In this document: in pieces, positions 7,973 through 15,684 of the stretch | How positions within the stretch are numbered: position 1 is the stretch's first letter | How the letters are laid out: every line of letters starts with the position of its first letter | Source of the DNA: Natrarchaeobius chitinivorans | GTDB taxonomy: Archaea > Halobacteriota > Halobacteria > Halobacteriales > Natrialbaceae | Assembly: GCF_003841505.1 (NCBI RefSeq) | Contig: NZ_REGA01000016.1 | Coordinates: 48,320 to 112,319, forward strand | Direction of reading: 5' to 3' | Length of the DNA: 64,000 nucleotides | The notes under the pieces: generated by a model | Seen by the model: the letters and a program-made list of their open reading frames with translations, nothing else | What the model was told of the DNA's origin: nothing | Database searches by the model: none | Made by a program: the position numbers and the translations under genes

Positions 7973-8530
7973 TTACTCGACGATCACGACCGACCCGTCT
8001 TCGACCCGGACGTCGAGGAGGCTCGTCACTTCCCGCGAAACGTCGTGATCGGCGTCGACCCGCCGGAGAACGGTCACCACGTCGACGATCTCCGCCTCGA
8101 CCACCTCGAGGGCCTCGCAGACCGCTTCGATCGTCCCGCCGGAGGAGAGCACGTCGTCGACGAGCAGAACGCGGTCGCCGGCGTCGACGCCGTTCAAAAA
8201 GAGTTCGTCCTCGCCGTAGCTGGTCTCCTGGTGGACCGCGACTTCGTCGGGGAAGCCGTACTCGCGCTTGCGAACCACGACCAGCGGGATATCCGTCTCG
8301 AGCGAGAGGGCGGCCCCGTGGTGGATCCCCATCGCCTCGGGCGCGATCAGTTTGTCGACCGACTCGAGGTCGATCCGGTCGACGATCGTCTTCGCAATTC
8401 CGCGTAACACCTCGGCTTCGAGCGGCGGGTTTCCGTCGGTGACGCCGTGGACGAAGTACTCGTAGCCGTTTCGCTCGACGACCGGGGCGTCCCGAAGCGA
8501 TCGGACGAGCGGCTCCAGCGTGTGGTCCAT
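7973..8530 (-). CDS. HGPRTase-like purine phosphoribosyltransferase
   Basis: A 185-residue type I phosphoribosyltransferase. The PRPP-binding loop is RVLLVDDVLSSGGTIEAVCE (about 122-141), with the two Asp residues and the SSGGT turn typical of the fold. The KLIAPEAMGIHHGAALS stretch places it with the archaeal HGPRTase-like/adenine phosphoribosyltransferase group that salvages purine bases using PRPP in the cytoplasm. The exact base preference cannot be told from sequence. The ATG at 8528-8530 gives MDHTLEPLVRSL, matching the family start; an upstream extension is not conserved-looking. Confidence 0.85.
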   Translation of the reverse strand: MDHTLEPLVRSLRDAPVVERNGYEYFVHGVTDGNPPLEAEVLRGIAKTIVDRIDLESVDKLIAPEAMGIHHGAALSLETDIPLVVVRKREYGFPDEVAVHQETSYGEDELFLNGVDAGDRVLLVDDVLSSGGTIEAVCEALEVVEAEIVDVVTVLRRVDADHDVSREVTSLLDVRVEDGSVVIVE

Positions 8531-8670
8531 ACTCGGTGTACGGCGGCCGAAGGGATGGAGATTTGGGTGCCTCTCCGGGGTCAGGACGACCGACCGGATC
8601 ACTTCGATCCACCGCAAAACGGTCGGAACCGGCGGCTTTAAGTCGCGGTCGTTCGATAGGGACAGATACA

Positions 8671-8760
8671 ATGGCACGAGATTCGTTCTCAACGCCGGAC
8701 GACGGGGATAGAGGAAGTCGGGGCAACCCGGCTGGGCGTGAAATTCCGCGACGATACTGA
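8671..8760 (+). other. 29-codon leader ORF, or frameshifted N-terminus of the leuA-type gene
   Basis: An ATG at 8671 opens 29 codons (MARDSFSTPDDGDRGSRGNP onward) ending at 8760, overlapping the leuA-type gene in a different frame. A TTTAAG about 35 bp upstream (8636-8641) suggests the transcript starts just before this ATG. It may be a translated leader, or the native N-terminus of the synthase separated by one frameshift. I cannot tell which. Confidence 0.45.
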
Positions 8761-10309
8761 TCGCAGTTCATCACTCTTGCCTGTACATTACTCCACCGAA
8801 CAGACGATTCCATCCGATCGCACAGTCCGCCTTCTCGATACGACGCTTCGCGACGGCGAACAAGCACCGGGCGTCTCGCTCTCGCCCGACGAGAAAGTCG
8901 AGATCGCCCGTGCGCTAGAGCGGACGGGCGTCGCCGTCATCGAAGCCGGCAGCGCCTGTACCGGTGCGGGTGAACGGCAGGCGATCTCACGAGTGACCGA
9001 CCTCGACCTCGAGGCGACCGTGACCAGTTTCTGTCGCGGCCTCGAGTCCGACATCGATCTCGCACTCGACTGCGGCGTCGACGGCGTCCACGTCGTCGTC
9101 CCCGCGAGCGACCGTCACGTCGAGGGGAAAGTCGGCACCTCCCGCGAGGACAACCTCGAGACGACGGCCGAACTCGTCGAGTACGCCAAATCCCACGACC
9201 TGTGGGTCGAGGTCATCGGCGAGGACGGCTCGCGGGCCGACCTCGACTACCTCGAGACGCTCGGCGAAACCGCCCTCGACGCCGGAGCTGACCGGACCTG
9301 CTTCGCCGACACCGTCGGTCACACGGGCCCGGAACGGACCGCCGAAGCGGTCTCCCGGCTCGCCGATCTCGGACCGGTCAGCGCACACACTCACGACGAC
9401 CTCGGACTGGGCGTGACGAACGCGCTCGCGGCGATCTCCGCCGGTGCCGATCTCGTCCACTGCACGGTCAACGGACTGGGCGAGCGCGCAGGGAACGTCG
9501 CGCTCGAGGAGGTCGCGATCGCACTCGAACACGTCTACGGCGTCGACACCGTCGAACTCGAGGAGCTGTACGACCTCGCACAGATCGTTTCGCGGTCGAC
9601 CGGCGTCCAGTTACCGCCGAACAAGGCCGTCATCGGGGAGAACGCGTTCACTCACGAGAGCGGCATCCACACCGACGGCACGCTCAAAGACGACAAGATG
9701 TACGAGCCCTACGCGCCGGAGACCGTCGGACGCGAACGCCGGATTGCGCTGGGCAAGCACACCGGCCGCGCGGGCGTGAAAGCCACGCTCGAGGAACACG
9801 ACGTCGAGGCGACCGACGACGAGATCGCCGAGATCGCGAACCGCGTCACCGAACTCGGCGATCGCGGCCGCCGGGTGACCGACGCCGACCTGCTCGCCGT
9901 CGCCGAGGACGTCACCGGCGACGACCGCGAGCGCGTCGTCGACCTGCTCGATCTCACCGCCACCAGCGGCGGAGCCGTCCCGACCGCCAGCATCCGCCTC
10001 GCGGTCGACGGCGAGGAGCGGGTGGCAAGCGGCACCGGCTCCGGTCCGGTCGACGCCGCCGTCTCCGCGGTGCGGGAGGCGCTCGGGTCGGCGGCCGACG
10101 CTGAACTCGAGTCCTACCGGGTCAACGCGGTGACCGGCGGGACGGACGCCGTCGTCACGGTCGAGGTGACGATGGCCAGAGACGACCGTTCGGTCACCGT
10201 CGCCAGAAGCGAAGCCGACATCACTCGAGCGAGCGTCGAGGCGATGGTCGACGCCCTCGACAGGCTGCTGGCCGCCGAGGACCAGCCGCTCGCGCCGGCC
10301 GACGACTGA
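8738..10309 (+). CDS. leuA: 2-isopropylmalate synthase / (R)-citramalate synthase family
   Basis: Condenses acetyl-CoA with a 2-oxo acid, the first step of leucine (or citramalate-route isoleucine) synthesis. The N-terminal HMGL-like TIM barrel shows [20 protein letters not shown] (about 30-49) and the metal-binding [19 protein letters not shown] near residue 211. The linker region has [20 protein letters not shown] (about 300-319). The last 120 residues form the LeuA dimer/regulatory domain ([12 protein letters not shown]), so feedback control is likely. Whether the substrate is 2-oxoisovalerate or pyruvate is uncertain. No ilv or leu genes adjoin. The GTG start at 8738 is provisional. The TGA stop lies at the edge of a palindromic repeat. 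Confidence 0.88.
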   Translation: MKFRDDTDRSSSLLPVHYSTEQTIPSDRTVRLLDTTLRDGEQAPGVSLSPDEKVEIARALERTGVAVIEAGSACTGAGERQAISRVTDLDLEATVTSFCRGLESDIDLALDCGVDGVHVVVPASDRHVEGKVGTSREDNLETTAELVEYAKSHDLWVEVIGEDGSRADLDYLETLGETALDAGADRTCFADTVGHTGPERTAEAVSRLADLGPVSAHTHDDLGLGVTNALAAISAGADLVHCTVNGLGERAGNVALEEVAIALEHVYGVDTVELEELYDLAQIVSRSTGVQLPPNKAVIGENAFTHESGIHTDGTLKDDKMYEPYAPETVGRERRIALGKHTGRAGVKATLEEHDVEATDDEIAEIANRVTELGDRGRRVTDADLLAVAEDVTGDDRERVVDLLDLTATSGGAVPTASIRLAVDGEERVASGTGSGPVDAAVSAVREALGSAADAELESYRVNAVTGGTDAVVTVEVTMARDDRSVTVARSEADITRASVEAMVDALDRLLAAEDQPLAPADD

Positions 10310-10380
10310 TACGGATTACTGTAACTGTTTACCGGCGCACCCGTCGCCCGGGTCGCGGGTGCGCCGGCAATGACTTCAGC
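10306..10380. repeat. Palindromic intergenic repeat, copy A (right arm degenerate)
   Basis: Begins CTGATACGGATTACTGTAAC and holds the family core hairpin CCGGCGCACCCG / CGGGTGCGCCGG. The right outer arm is reduced to ATGACTTCAGC. The TGA of its first bases is the leuA stop codon. Confidence 0.85.
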
Positions 10381-10417
10381 AACTGCCCTCGAACCTTCCT
10401 TCACAACATTTCAGTAA

Positions 10418-10425
10418 TTATATTA
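10418..10425 (+). promoter_or_regulatory. TATA box of RNA module copy 1
   Basis: TTATATTA in the conserved block CAGTAATTATATTAT. Its start is exactly 29 bp before the conserved ATGGAAGC, the same distance as in copy 2, which places the transcription start at or next to 10447. Confidence 0.7.
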
Positions 10426-10446
10426 TTACTCAGTACGACAGTCACG

Positions 10447-10612
10447 ATGGAAGCTATTCGCTCCAGAAAGCGAACGCGGGGGCGTGCGTACGGAAACGCC
10501 CCGGGTGTAGCAGCACCCGAAGCGGATGGCTTCCAAACTATCGCGCGTTTGGCTGCCATGCTTTCGTTACTGCCACCGAGACAAAAAGGTCTCGCACGAC
10601 GATACGGTATCG
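10447..10612 (+). ncRNA. Putative structured RNA / long 5' leader, copy 1
   Basis: About 166 nt strongly conserved with 18108-18265. Visible pairings: a closing stem TGGAAGC (10448-10454) with GCTTCCA (10529-10535); a GGCGT/ACGCC hairpin; CGGGTG-N6-CACCCG (10502-10519); CCAAAC (10533-10538) with GTTTGG (10547-10552), which competes with the closing stem; and CGAGAC-AAAAAG-GTCTCG (10577-10594), identical in both copies. Spacing between conserved blocks differs by 7 nt between copies, which breaks any shared reading frame, so an RNA is more likely than a protein. It ends about 58 nt before the Cys4 protein start. I do not recognise it as a known RNA family. Confidence 0.6.
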
Positions 10613-10670
10613 CTCTCGATCACCGCTCGAGTCGACGGCTCGACCGACCACGAGCCGGGAGGCGACCTCG

Positions 10671-10916
10671 ATGAGTTCCAGACGCGAGGCTGCCGACGCC
10701 ACGAGGACCGACGATCCGTCCGAGTCGGTCTGCGATCGCTGTGGTGATCCGGTTCCCGAAGACCGGATACTCCGCCTCTCGGTCGAGCCCTGTCCCGAAC
10801 TCGCCGGGCGGTACGAGGCCGTGACCGCAACCTACTGTCCCGACTGCGTCGCCGGCATCGGCCACCTCTCGTTCGCGGCCCGCCCCCGAGGGCACCCGCC
10901 GACGGATTCCGAGTGA
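10671..10916 (+). CDS. Small Cys4 zinc-finger protein, paralogue 1
   Basis: An 81-residue protein with SVCDRCGDPVPEDRI (CxxC, about 20-34), then VEPCPELAGRYEAVTATYCP and PDCVAGIGHL. This gives a probable zinc site from two CxxC knuckles plus one further Cys. It is paralogous to the protein at 18393-18635; they share PCPELA(G/D), YEAVTATYCPDC / YAAVTKAYCPDC and AGIG. Both follow a copy of the same conserved leader RNA. A purine-rich GGGAGGCG about 10 bp before the ATG is a ribosome-binding site. Function unknown; nucleic-acid or protein binding is an inference from the fold size only. Confidence 0.8.
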   Translation: MSSRREAADATRTDDPSESVCDRCGDPVPEDRILRLSVEPCPELAGRYEAVTATYCPDCVAGIGHLSFAARPRGHPPTDSE

Positions 10917-10972
10917 CGCGAGCGACGACCGCTGTCAAAGACCCGGACGAATCGTCGTCCGTCGACGACCGA

Positions 10973-11830
10973 CTAGTCCGACCGCCGAATATCGCGCCGG
11001 AACAGCCTCGAGGGTCCGCGGCGGGAGTACTCCGCGACCGCGACGAACGCGATCGCCCAGAGGATGGCCAATCCGCCCCACACCGCACCCGTCGAACCCA
11101 CCTGGAGGGGAAACGCGATGGACAGAAGCCCGTAGTAGACCATCGGAAGAGCGGCGAGCCACGACGCGAGACGCCAGCCGGCGAACCCGAGCGCGGCGAC
11201 GACGCCGTAGGCGAGCGGCGCGATCGCGAGGGCGACCATCATCACGTAGTGACCGTCGACGGCGTGGGGGTCGACCGCGCTCGTCGTCAGGCTCAACTGG
11301 GTCCCAACGAAGGCGAGCAGCGGAACCGCGGCGACGGCGACCAGCCCCAGCAGCGCCGGACTGAACGAGTCACCCCGCCGGAGCAGCCGCCGACCCGCCG
11401 GGTGCGTGAGGAGTGCGATTCCGGTGAGGAGGAAGAACGGAATGACCTCCTCCGGTCGCCCGACGCCGTACCAGACGGTGCCCGCGGTGGCGACGAGGAT
11501 GACCGCGAACGCGCCCCACATCGACGCGACGCGCTGTGTCGGTCGGTACGCCTGCGCGAACAGACCGAGCAAGAACACGCCCACGACGGCGGCGATACCC
11601 ATCACGTGGAGTCGGTGAATGCCGAGTTCCGCGGCACCCGCGGCGGTCCAGCCGGTCGCGAGCGTAGCGAGCAGATCCGGAAGGAACGCCACCGTCAACA
11701 CGCCGGCAAGGAGGAGCGAGAGGTAGAATGCCCCCGTCCGAACCGCTGCGACCGTAAACCGGCGCTGGCCGGCGTTCTCGAGTGTGCGCTCTTCGTTCGT
11801 GAGGTTTCCCTCGTCGATAGTCGTTCCCAT
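10973..11830 (-). CDS. Multi-pass membrane protein, unknown
   Basis: A 285-residue protein with about eight hydrophobic segments, for example GAFYLSLLLAGVLTVAFLP (about 35-53) and HVMGIAAVVGVFLLGLFAQA (about 75-94), and short charged loops. The C-terminus (RRGPSRLFRRDIRRSD) is basic, consistent with a cytoplasmic end. I do not recognise the family and see no catalytic motif. The ATG at 11828-11830 (MGTTIDEGNLTNEER) is the likely start; an ATG 15 bp upstream is an alternative. A TTTATCTA on the minus strand about 30 bp upstream is a plausible TATA element. Confidence 0.75.
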   Translation of the reverse strand: MGTTIDEGNLTNEERTLENAGQRRFTVAAVRTGAFYLSLLLAGVLTVAFLPDLLATLATGWTAAGAAELGIHRLHVMGIAAVVGVFLLGLFAQAYRPTQRVASMWGAFAVILVATAGTVWYGVGRPEEVIPFFLLTGIALLTHPAGRRLLRRGDSFSPALLGLVAVAAVPLLAFVGTQLSLTTSAVDPHAVDGHYVMMVALAIAPLAYGVVAALGFAGWRLASWLAALPMVYYGLLSIAFPLQVGSTGAVWGGLAILWAIAFVAVAEYSRRGPSRLFRRDIRRSD

Positions 11831-12055
11831 GATACGAGTATACATACGACGGATGAGTAGATAAACATATCCTAATTGACATGAGAATTGGATACTCCGA
11901 TTTCCGGGACTGACGGTCGGAGAAACGTCGCGGATCCGTGAGTGTACGCTCGAGTCGTCGTATCGTGCCCGATCCGTATCGGCACCTCCTCACCCGGCCG
12001 TCACGATACTTCTTTCCACCCGCGGGTTGACCCGTCTTTCAACGGCCCCGATCGT

Positions 12056-12253
12056 TCACTGGAGTGACTTCTCGCTGATGACGTTCCACGGGTCGAACAG
12101 GTAGACGACCGCGAGAAACAGCGCGAGCGCGACGACGAACAGCCGTGCGATCGCGCCCGTGGTCGACGGCGTTCCAACTCCAAGAGTAAGCGCCATCAGC
12201 GCGGCGACGACGATCCAGATCACCCCGACGACGGTTCGCTTGCGACGGTTCAT
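12056..12253 (-). CDS. Small two-helix membrane protein
   Basis: A 65-residue protein, MNRRKRTVVGVIWIVVAALM onward: a basic N-terminus, then two transmembrane helices (about 8-24 and 34-53) and a short polar tail. No known family recognised. It lies downstream of the Fe-S protein gene on the same strand, separated by a 27-bp tandem repeat array, so co-transcription is possible but unproven. Confidence 0.6.
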   Translation of the reverse strand: MNRRKRTVVGVIWIVVAALMALTLGVGTPSTTGAIARLFVVALALFLAVVYLFDPWNVISEKSLQ

Positions 12254-12285
12254 ACGCGACCTTTCGGGTGAACGGTTATGAATGA

Positions 12286-12366
12286 TCTGAGTCGACTCGA
12301 GTCCGGAATTGGTCTGAATCGTCTCGAGTCCGGGAATCAGATAAGTCGACTCGAGTCCGGGTGCAG
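12286..12366. repeat. 27-bp tandem repeat, three units
   Basis: Units start at 12286, 12313 and 12340 and share GTCGACTCGAGTCCGG (the middle unit reads ATCGTCTCGAGTCCGG). Located in the 3' region of the Fe-S gene. Confidence 0.8.
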
Positions 12367-12425
12367 TCGATTTTCGCTACGGGACACATCTCCGCGGTCA
12401 GACGGCGAAATCCACTGCACGATCG

Positions 12426-13805
12426 TCAGAACGATAGCCCCTCGACGCCGCCGACGGTCTTCTCCTCGAGGACCGTGTTTCGATCGTCGACCATCCCGAC
12501 GTCCTCGTAGGCGATCGGACCTTCGACCTGTTCTGCGTTCGCGCCGGGTTCGTTGCCGATGTACGTGACGTTCGGGTTGGTGTTGTACTCCTCTAAGAGT
12601 TTGAAGCGCGAGCCCTCGTTGCCGTACTCGGCTTCGACGAGCATCAGCGCCTCTTCCTCGTCGAGTTCGTCCGGCTCTTGCTCGCCCTCGAGGATCGCGA
12701 TGGCCTCCTGAAGCTCCTCGTCGTCGGGATCGGCTTCGATCGCACGGGCGAGCGGAACGTTGTCGAGGTACCGGCGCGGATCGCTGTCGGGGTCGTTCAT
12801 GTCGCCGAACTGGATCGCACCGGGCGGACAGGCGTCCTCGCAGGCGGTCGTCCCGACCATCTCCTCGCCCATCTGACCGTCCTGACGGGCGGGATCGAAG
12901 ATGCACTTTTCCATGACGCCGCGGGGACCCCGGCTGCTGACTCGCCGGTCGCGCTGGTCGTACACCATGTCCTCGTCGAGGTCTTCGTCCGGCACCTCCG
13001 GGTCGTCCCACTGGAAGTAGTTGACGCCGTAGGGACAGGCGACCTGACAGTATCGACAGCCGATGCAGACGTCGTAGTCGGTCAACACGAGTCCGCCCTC
13101 CTCTCTCGTGTGACGCGCCGTCGTCGGACACACTTTCTCACAGGGGGCGTCGGTACAGTGCTGGCAGGGCCGGATCAGGTAGTTGAAGTCGCGGACGGAG
13201 TCTGCTTCCTCGGGTTCGGGCGACTCGACGGTCCCGTCGTCGTACGCGAGGATGTACATCCAGTTCGCCCCATCGTCCCAGTTGTGCTCGGCGTTGCAGG
13301 CGACGACACAGGAGAGACAGCCGTCACACGTCTCGAGGTCGAGCGCCATTCCCCACTGGACGTCGTCCCCGTCCTCCTCGTCTTCGTCCTCCTGGGCGGC
13401 GACGCTGGGGTCGGGATCGCCGCCACCGGTCGCTCCCCAGGCACCGAGGCCGACGAACCCGGCACCGGCCCCCATCTTCTTCATCATCTCGCGCCGGGAG
13501 TCGTCGCCGACCCCGAGCCGGTCGAGCGTCCGCTCGAGACGACCCTCCTCGCGAGCTTCCTCGATCCGATCGGCCATCGGTCGCTCGTCCTCGCCGAACT
13601 CCTCTAAGACGTCCTCATGATACCGGTCGTAGAACTCCTCGTCGGACAGCTCGCCTTTCGTCACTCGCATGGCGTCTTTGGCCATCTCCATGCCGAGTTC
13701 CGCGTCGTAATCGCCGTCCTCGAGCAACGCCTCGTACCGCTTTTCTGCCTCCGGTCCGAGCGGGTGAAACGACTCGTCGTCCCGCCGGTCGTCGTCCGAA
13801 CTCAT
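12426..13805 (-). CDS. 4Fe-4S ferredoxin-type electron-transfer subunit (DMSO reductase/PsrB beta-like), orphan
   Basis: A 459-residue iron-sulfur protein of the type that serves as beta subunit of molybdopterin oxidoreductases. Cysteine clusters: CDGCLSCVVAC (about 161-171), CQHCTDAPCEKVCP (about 214-227), CIGCRYCQVACPYG (about 247-260), and a last site using CIF and ACEDACPPGA (about 303-337). That suits four [4Fe-4S] clusters. The first 130 residues are an acidic helical domain followed by SRREMMKKMGAGAGFVGLGA, which looks like a Tat twin-Arg motif but is internal. No catalytic Mo subunit or NrfD-like membrane anchor is nearby. Partner enzyme therefore unknown. Confidence 0.82.
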   Translation of the reverse strand: MSSDDDRRDDESFHPLGPEAEKRYEALLEDGDYDAELGMEMAKDAMRVTKGELSDEEFYDRYHEDVLEEFGEDERPMADRIEEAREEGRLERTLDRLGVGDDSRREMMKKMGAGAGFVGLGAWGATGGGDPDPSVAAQEDEDEEDGDDVQWGMALDLETCDGCLSCVVACNAEHNWDDGANWMYILAYDDGTVESPEPEEADSVRDFNYLIRPCQHCTDAPCEKVCPTTARHTREEGGLVLTDYDVCIGCRYCQVACPYGVNYFQWDDPEVPDEDLDEDMVYDQRDRRVSSRGPRGVMEKCIFDPARQDGQMGEEMVGTTACEDACPPGAIQFGDMNDPDSDPRRYLDNVPLARAIEADPDDEELQEAIAILEGEQEPDELDEEEALMLVEAEYGNEGSRFKLLEEYNTNPNVTYIGNEPGANAEQVEGPIAYEDVGMVDDRNTVLEEKTVGGVEGLSF

Positions 13806-14203
13806 CGAGTACCGCCACCTCGAGCAACCGAACGGCTACCATCGAGCCTCATTGCTATTCACTAACACCTCGTGCTGTCCACCGAGACGTCAATAAGAAA
13901 CGGCCTTGCGTGTGACGGTGACTGTGCCCATCTCCGCCCGCGTCGCTACGTTCACCCACGGCGTGCGTTCTCCTGTCAGAGGTCGTCCTCCCGTCAGAGT
14001 GCGTTCACCCACGGCGTGGTTGCTGTCGAACCTCGAGCGGGAGAGTTACACCACTCGGAGCGCGTTATAGAATGACCCATAGTAATAAATCGACATTTGT
14101 CACGTGTATCTCGGTTCTGGGCTGGTTTTTTGGCTTCCAAATGGTGGTTCTCTTTCTGAGATACCCACCAGATATCCGTTGTATGATGCGGTTTTCTACC
14201 AGT
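13806..14203. other. Intergenic stretch without recognised gene
   Basis: Contains an exact 16-bp direct repeat, GTTCACCCACGGCGTG, at 13950 and 14003. From about 14060 base composition changes abruptly to AT-rich, marking the edge of the patch that holds the next lipoprotein. Short open frames here show no family resemblance. Confidence 0.5.
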
Positions 14204-15055
14204 CTACCGACGAGCGAGATCGGTAGTTTTCGAAGCAACTACGTTGTCGCCATCTAGTATTTCCATCTGCAATTGGTACGGATCAGATCTGGAATGTTCG
14301 ATACTAAATTCACTATCTCCCACGAACGGTGTAGTGCAGAACCCTGACTCGTTATGTATCTGGACGCTATCTCCGTTCTGAGGTGTCTGTAATAGTAAAT
14401 CCAACTCGTATACATCCGAGGTCGTGTCGATATATTGTACATCGTGAATCAATTCTACACTGGGGTTTAGGCTCCCTGATTCAACGGCGTACAAATAATT
14501 AACTTTTAAACGTTCGGTCTGTCCTGGGCAATCAATTTTGGATCCGTCCCCAAGATACTGATAGACACGCGCCGACCAGTCAAGTTCGACTTCTCTTCTG
14601 AGATTGCTTCCATCAAGTTCTACAGAGTATAATCCAGGGGGGAGTTTGTGGATCAATTCCGGATCAGATTTAATGTCAATCTCTTCTATCAGTTTGACAA
14701 TGTCCCAACCCGGACGATACCCAGGGCGTCTACTACCGACTTGGCGATCCCGATTTGGTCTTTGGTATATTTTGACATTCAACGTTCCCACATCGGCATA
14801 TCCGTCAGTACTTGATTGCATTTCGAATGAGTGGAGAATTTCTGAATAATGGGGCACAGTCATCCAATATCTCCTCGAGCGGGGACCAAACGTGTTCTGT
14901 CTGCCAGTTTGACTTATAGATAGTATCTCACCCCGATTCGGATGTTCTTCTTCGTCTTCTTCAATACAGCCCGAGAGTAGGGTGAACGAGGTTGCTCCTG
15001 CTAAAGCGGTTTGGTGTAGTAGCTTCCGTCTCGTGAGAGAACATGTCTCGTTCAT
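14204..15055 (-). CDS. Tat-dependent lipoprotein, unknown, AT-rich
   Basis: A 283-residue secreted protein. The N-terminus has a twin-Arg signal and lipobox (TRRKLLHQTALAGATSFTLL then SGC, about 7-29), so it is probably exported folded and lipid-anchored at the Cys. The mature part begins with an acidic EEDEEEHP run and is rich in beta-type sequence, with no family I recognise. Start chosen at 15053-15055 so that the signal peptide is N-terminal; an upstream ATG adds a non-signal extension. The gene is visibly AT-richer than its neighbours and lies next to tRNA-Ser repeats, which suggests transfer. Confidence 0.78.
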   Translation of the reverse strand: MNETCSLTRRKLLHQTALAGATSFTLLSGCIEEDEEEHPNRGEILSISQTGRQNTFGPRSRRYWMTVPHYSEILHSFEMQSSTDGYADVGTLNVKIYQRPNRDRQVGSRRPGYRPGWDIVKLIEEIDIKSDPELIHKLPPGLYSVELDGSNLRREVELDWSARVYQYLGDGSKIDCPGQTERLKVNYLYAVESGSLNPSVELIHDVQYIDTTSDVYELDLLLQTPQNGDSVQIHNESGFCTTPFVGDSEFSIEHSRSDPYQLQMEILDGDNVVASKTTDLARR

Positions 15056-15206
15056 ATAAGAATTGAATCTGTGCTCTATAATGAAATAGGGAACGTTCAG
15101 AGAACGGTTCACATGTTTCGGTGACTCTATAGCATGAGAACTATTCTATGACGCCTTCCCCCCAGAGTGATTCGCGCCACTATGCGTTGCTCATCGGATT
15201 GGTGTT

Positions 15207-15370
15207 GTGAAAAGCGCAGAGAGGGAGATTTGAACAACGTCCAGACGTGCTCACTTCGTTGCGCGCGCCTGGCCTCGTTCAAACTCCTCTGTATCGTTTT
15301 CACGACGACAGACGGTTCGCTCCGCTCACCGGTATTGTCGTCGTGAAAACGCCGAGAGGGAGATTTGAAC
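15207..15370. repeat. Direct repeat of the tRNA-Ser 3' end and flank
   Basis: GAGAGGGAGATTTGAAC with its flanking GTGAAAA occurs at 15207-15235 and again at 15343-15370, where it is the 3' end of tRNA-Ser. A perfect 15-bp inverted repeat (CGTTTTCACGACGAC at 15294-15308 and its complement at 15337-15351) lies between. This looks like an attachment-site remnant. Confidence 0.65.
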
Positions 15371-15434
15371 TCCCGAGTCCGTGAGGACAGCAGATTTCGA
15401 ATCTGCCGCCTTGGCCGGGCTAGGCTATCTCGGC
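15350..15434 (-). tRNA. tRNA-Ser(CGA)
   Basis: An 85-nt class II tRNA on the minus strand. The acceptor stem GCCGAGA pairs with TCTCGGC, followed by discriminator G. The anticodon stem GCAGA/TCTGC encloses the 7-nt loop TTCGAAA, giving anticodon CGA for codon UCG. A long variable arm and the T-loop GTTCAAATC are present. CCA is not encoded. Confidence 0.93.
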
Positions 15435-15684
15435 TCACCCATATCTACCGGGGAGACGTTTTTACCGGTTTCGATTCGACTCGTCGTCTGCGAACGGGCC
15501 CCGAGCGAGCGCGACACCCGGTCGGTCGGCGATACGAGTCCGACTGCTGGCCGTCGTCTCGGAACCAGGCCACTAATCGGATGCTCCGTCAGCCCCACCA
15601 ACATCTTGGGGAAGGATCTATCCGATCGATACTCGAGACGATAGATATGAGGGAAACGCACGACGCGGATCGGGTGGAGTGGTG

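Noticed and set aside
10447..10674. A 75-codon ORF starting at the ATGG of RNA module copy 1
   Set aside because: In copy 2 the same conserved nucleotides are read in a different frame after a 7-nt length change, so the protein is not conserved although the RNA is.
13475..13510. Internal twin-Arg motif as the true start of the Fe-S protein
   Set aside because: The upstream 100 residues are a plausible acidic helical domain, and there is no good start codon directly before the motif.
14072..14257. A 61-codon plus-strand ORF overlapping the lipoprotein 3' end
   Set aside because: Overlaps a better-supported gene, no family similarity, and typical of chance in AT-rich DNA.
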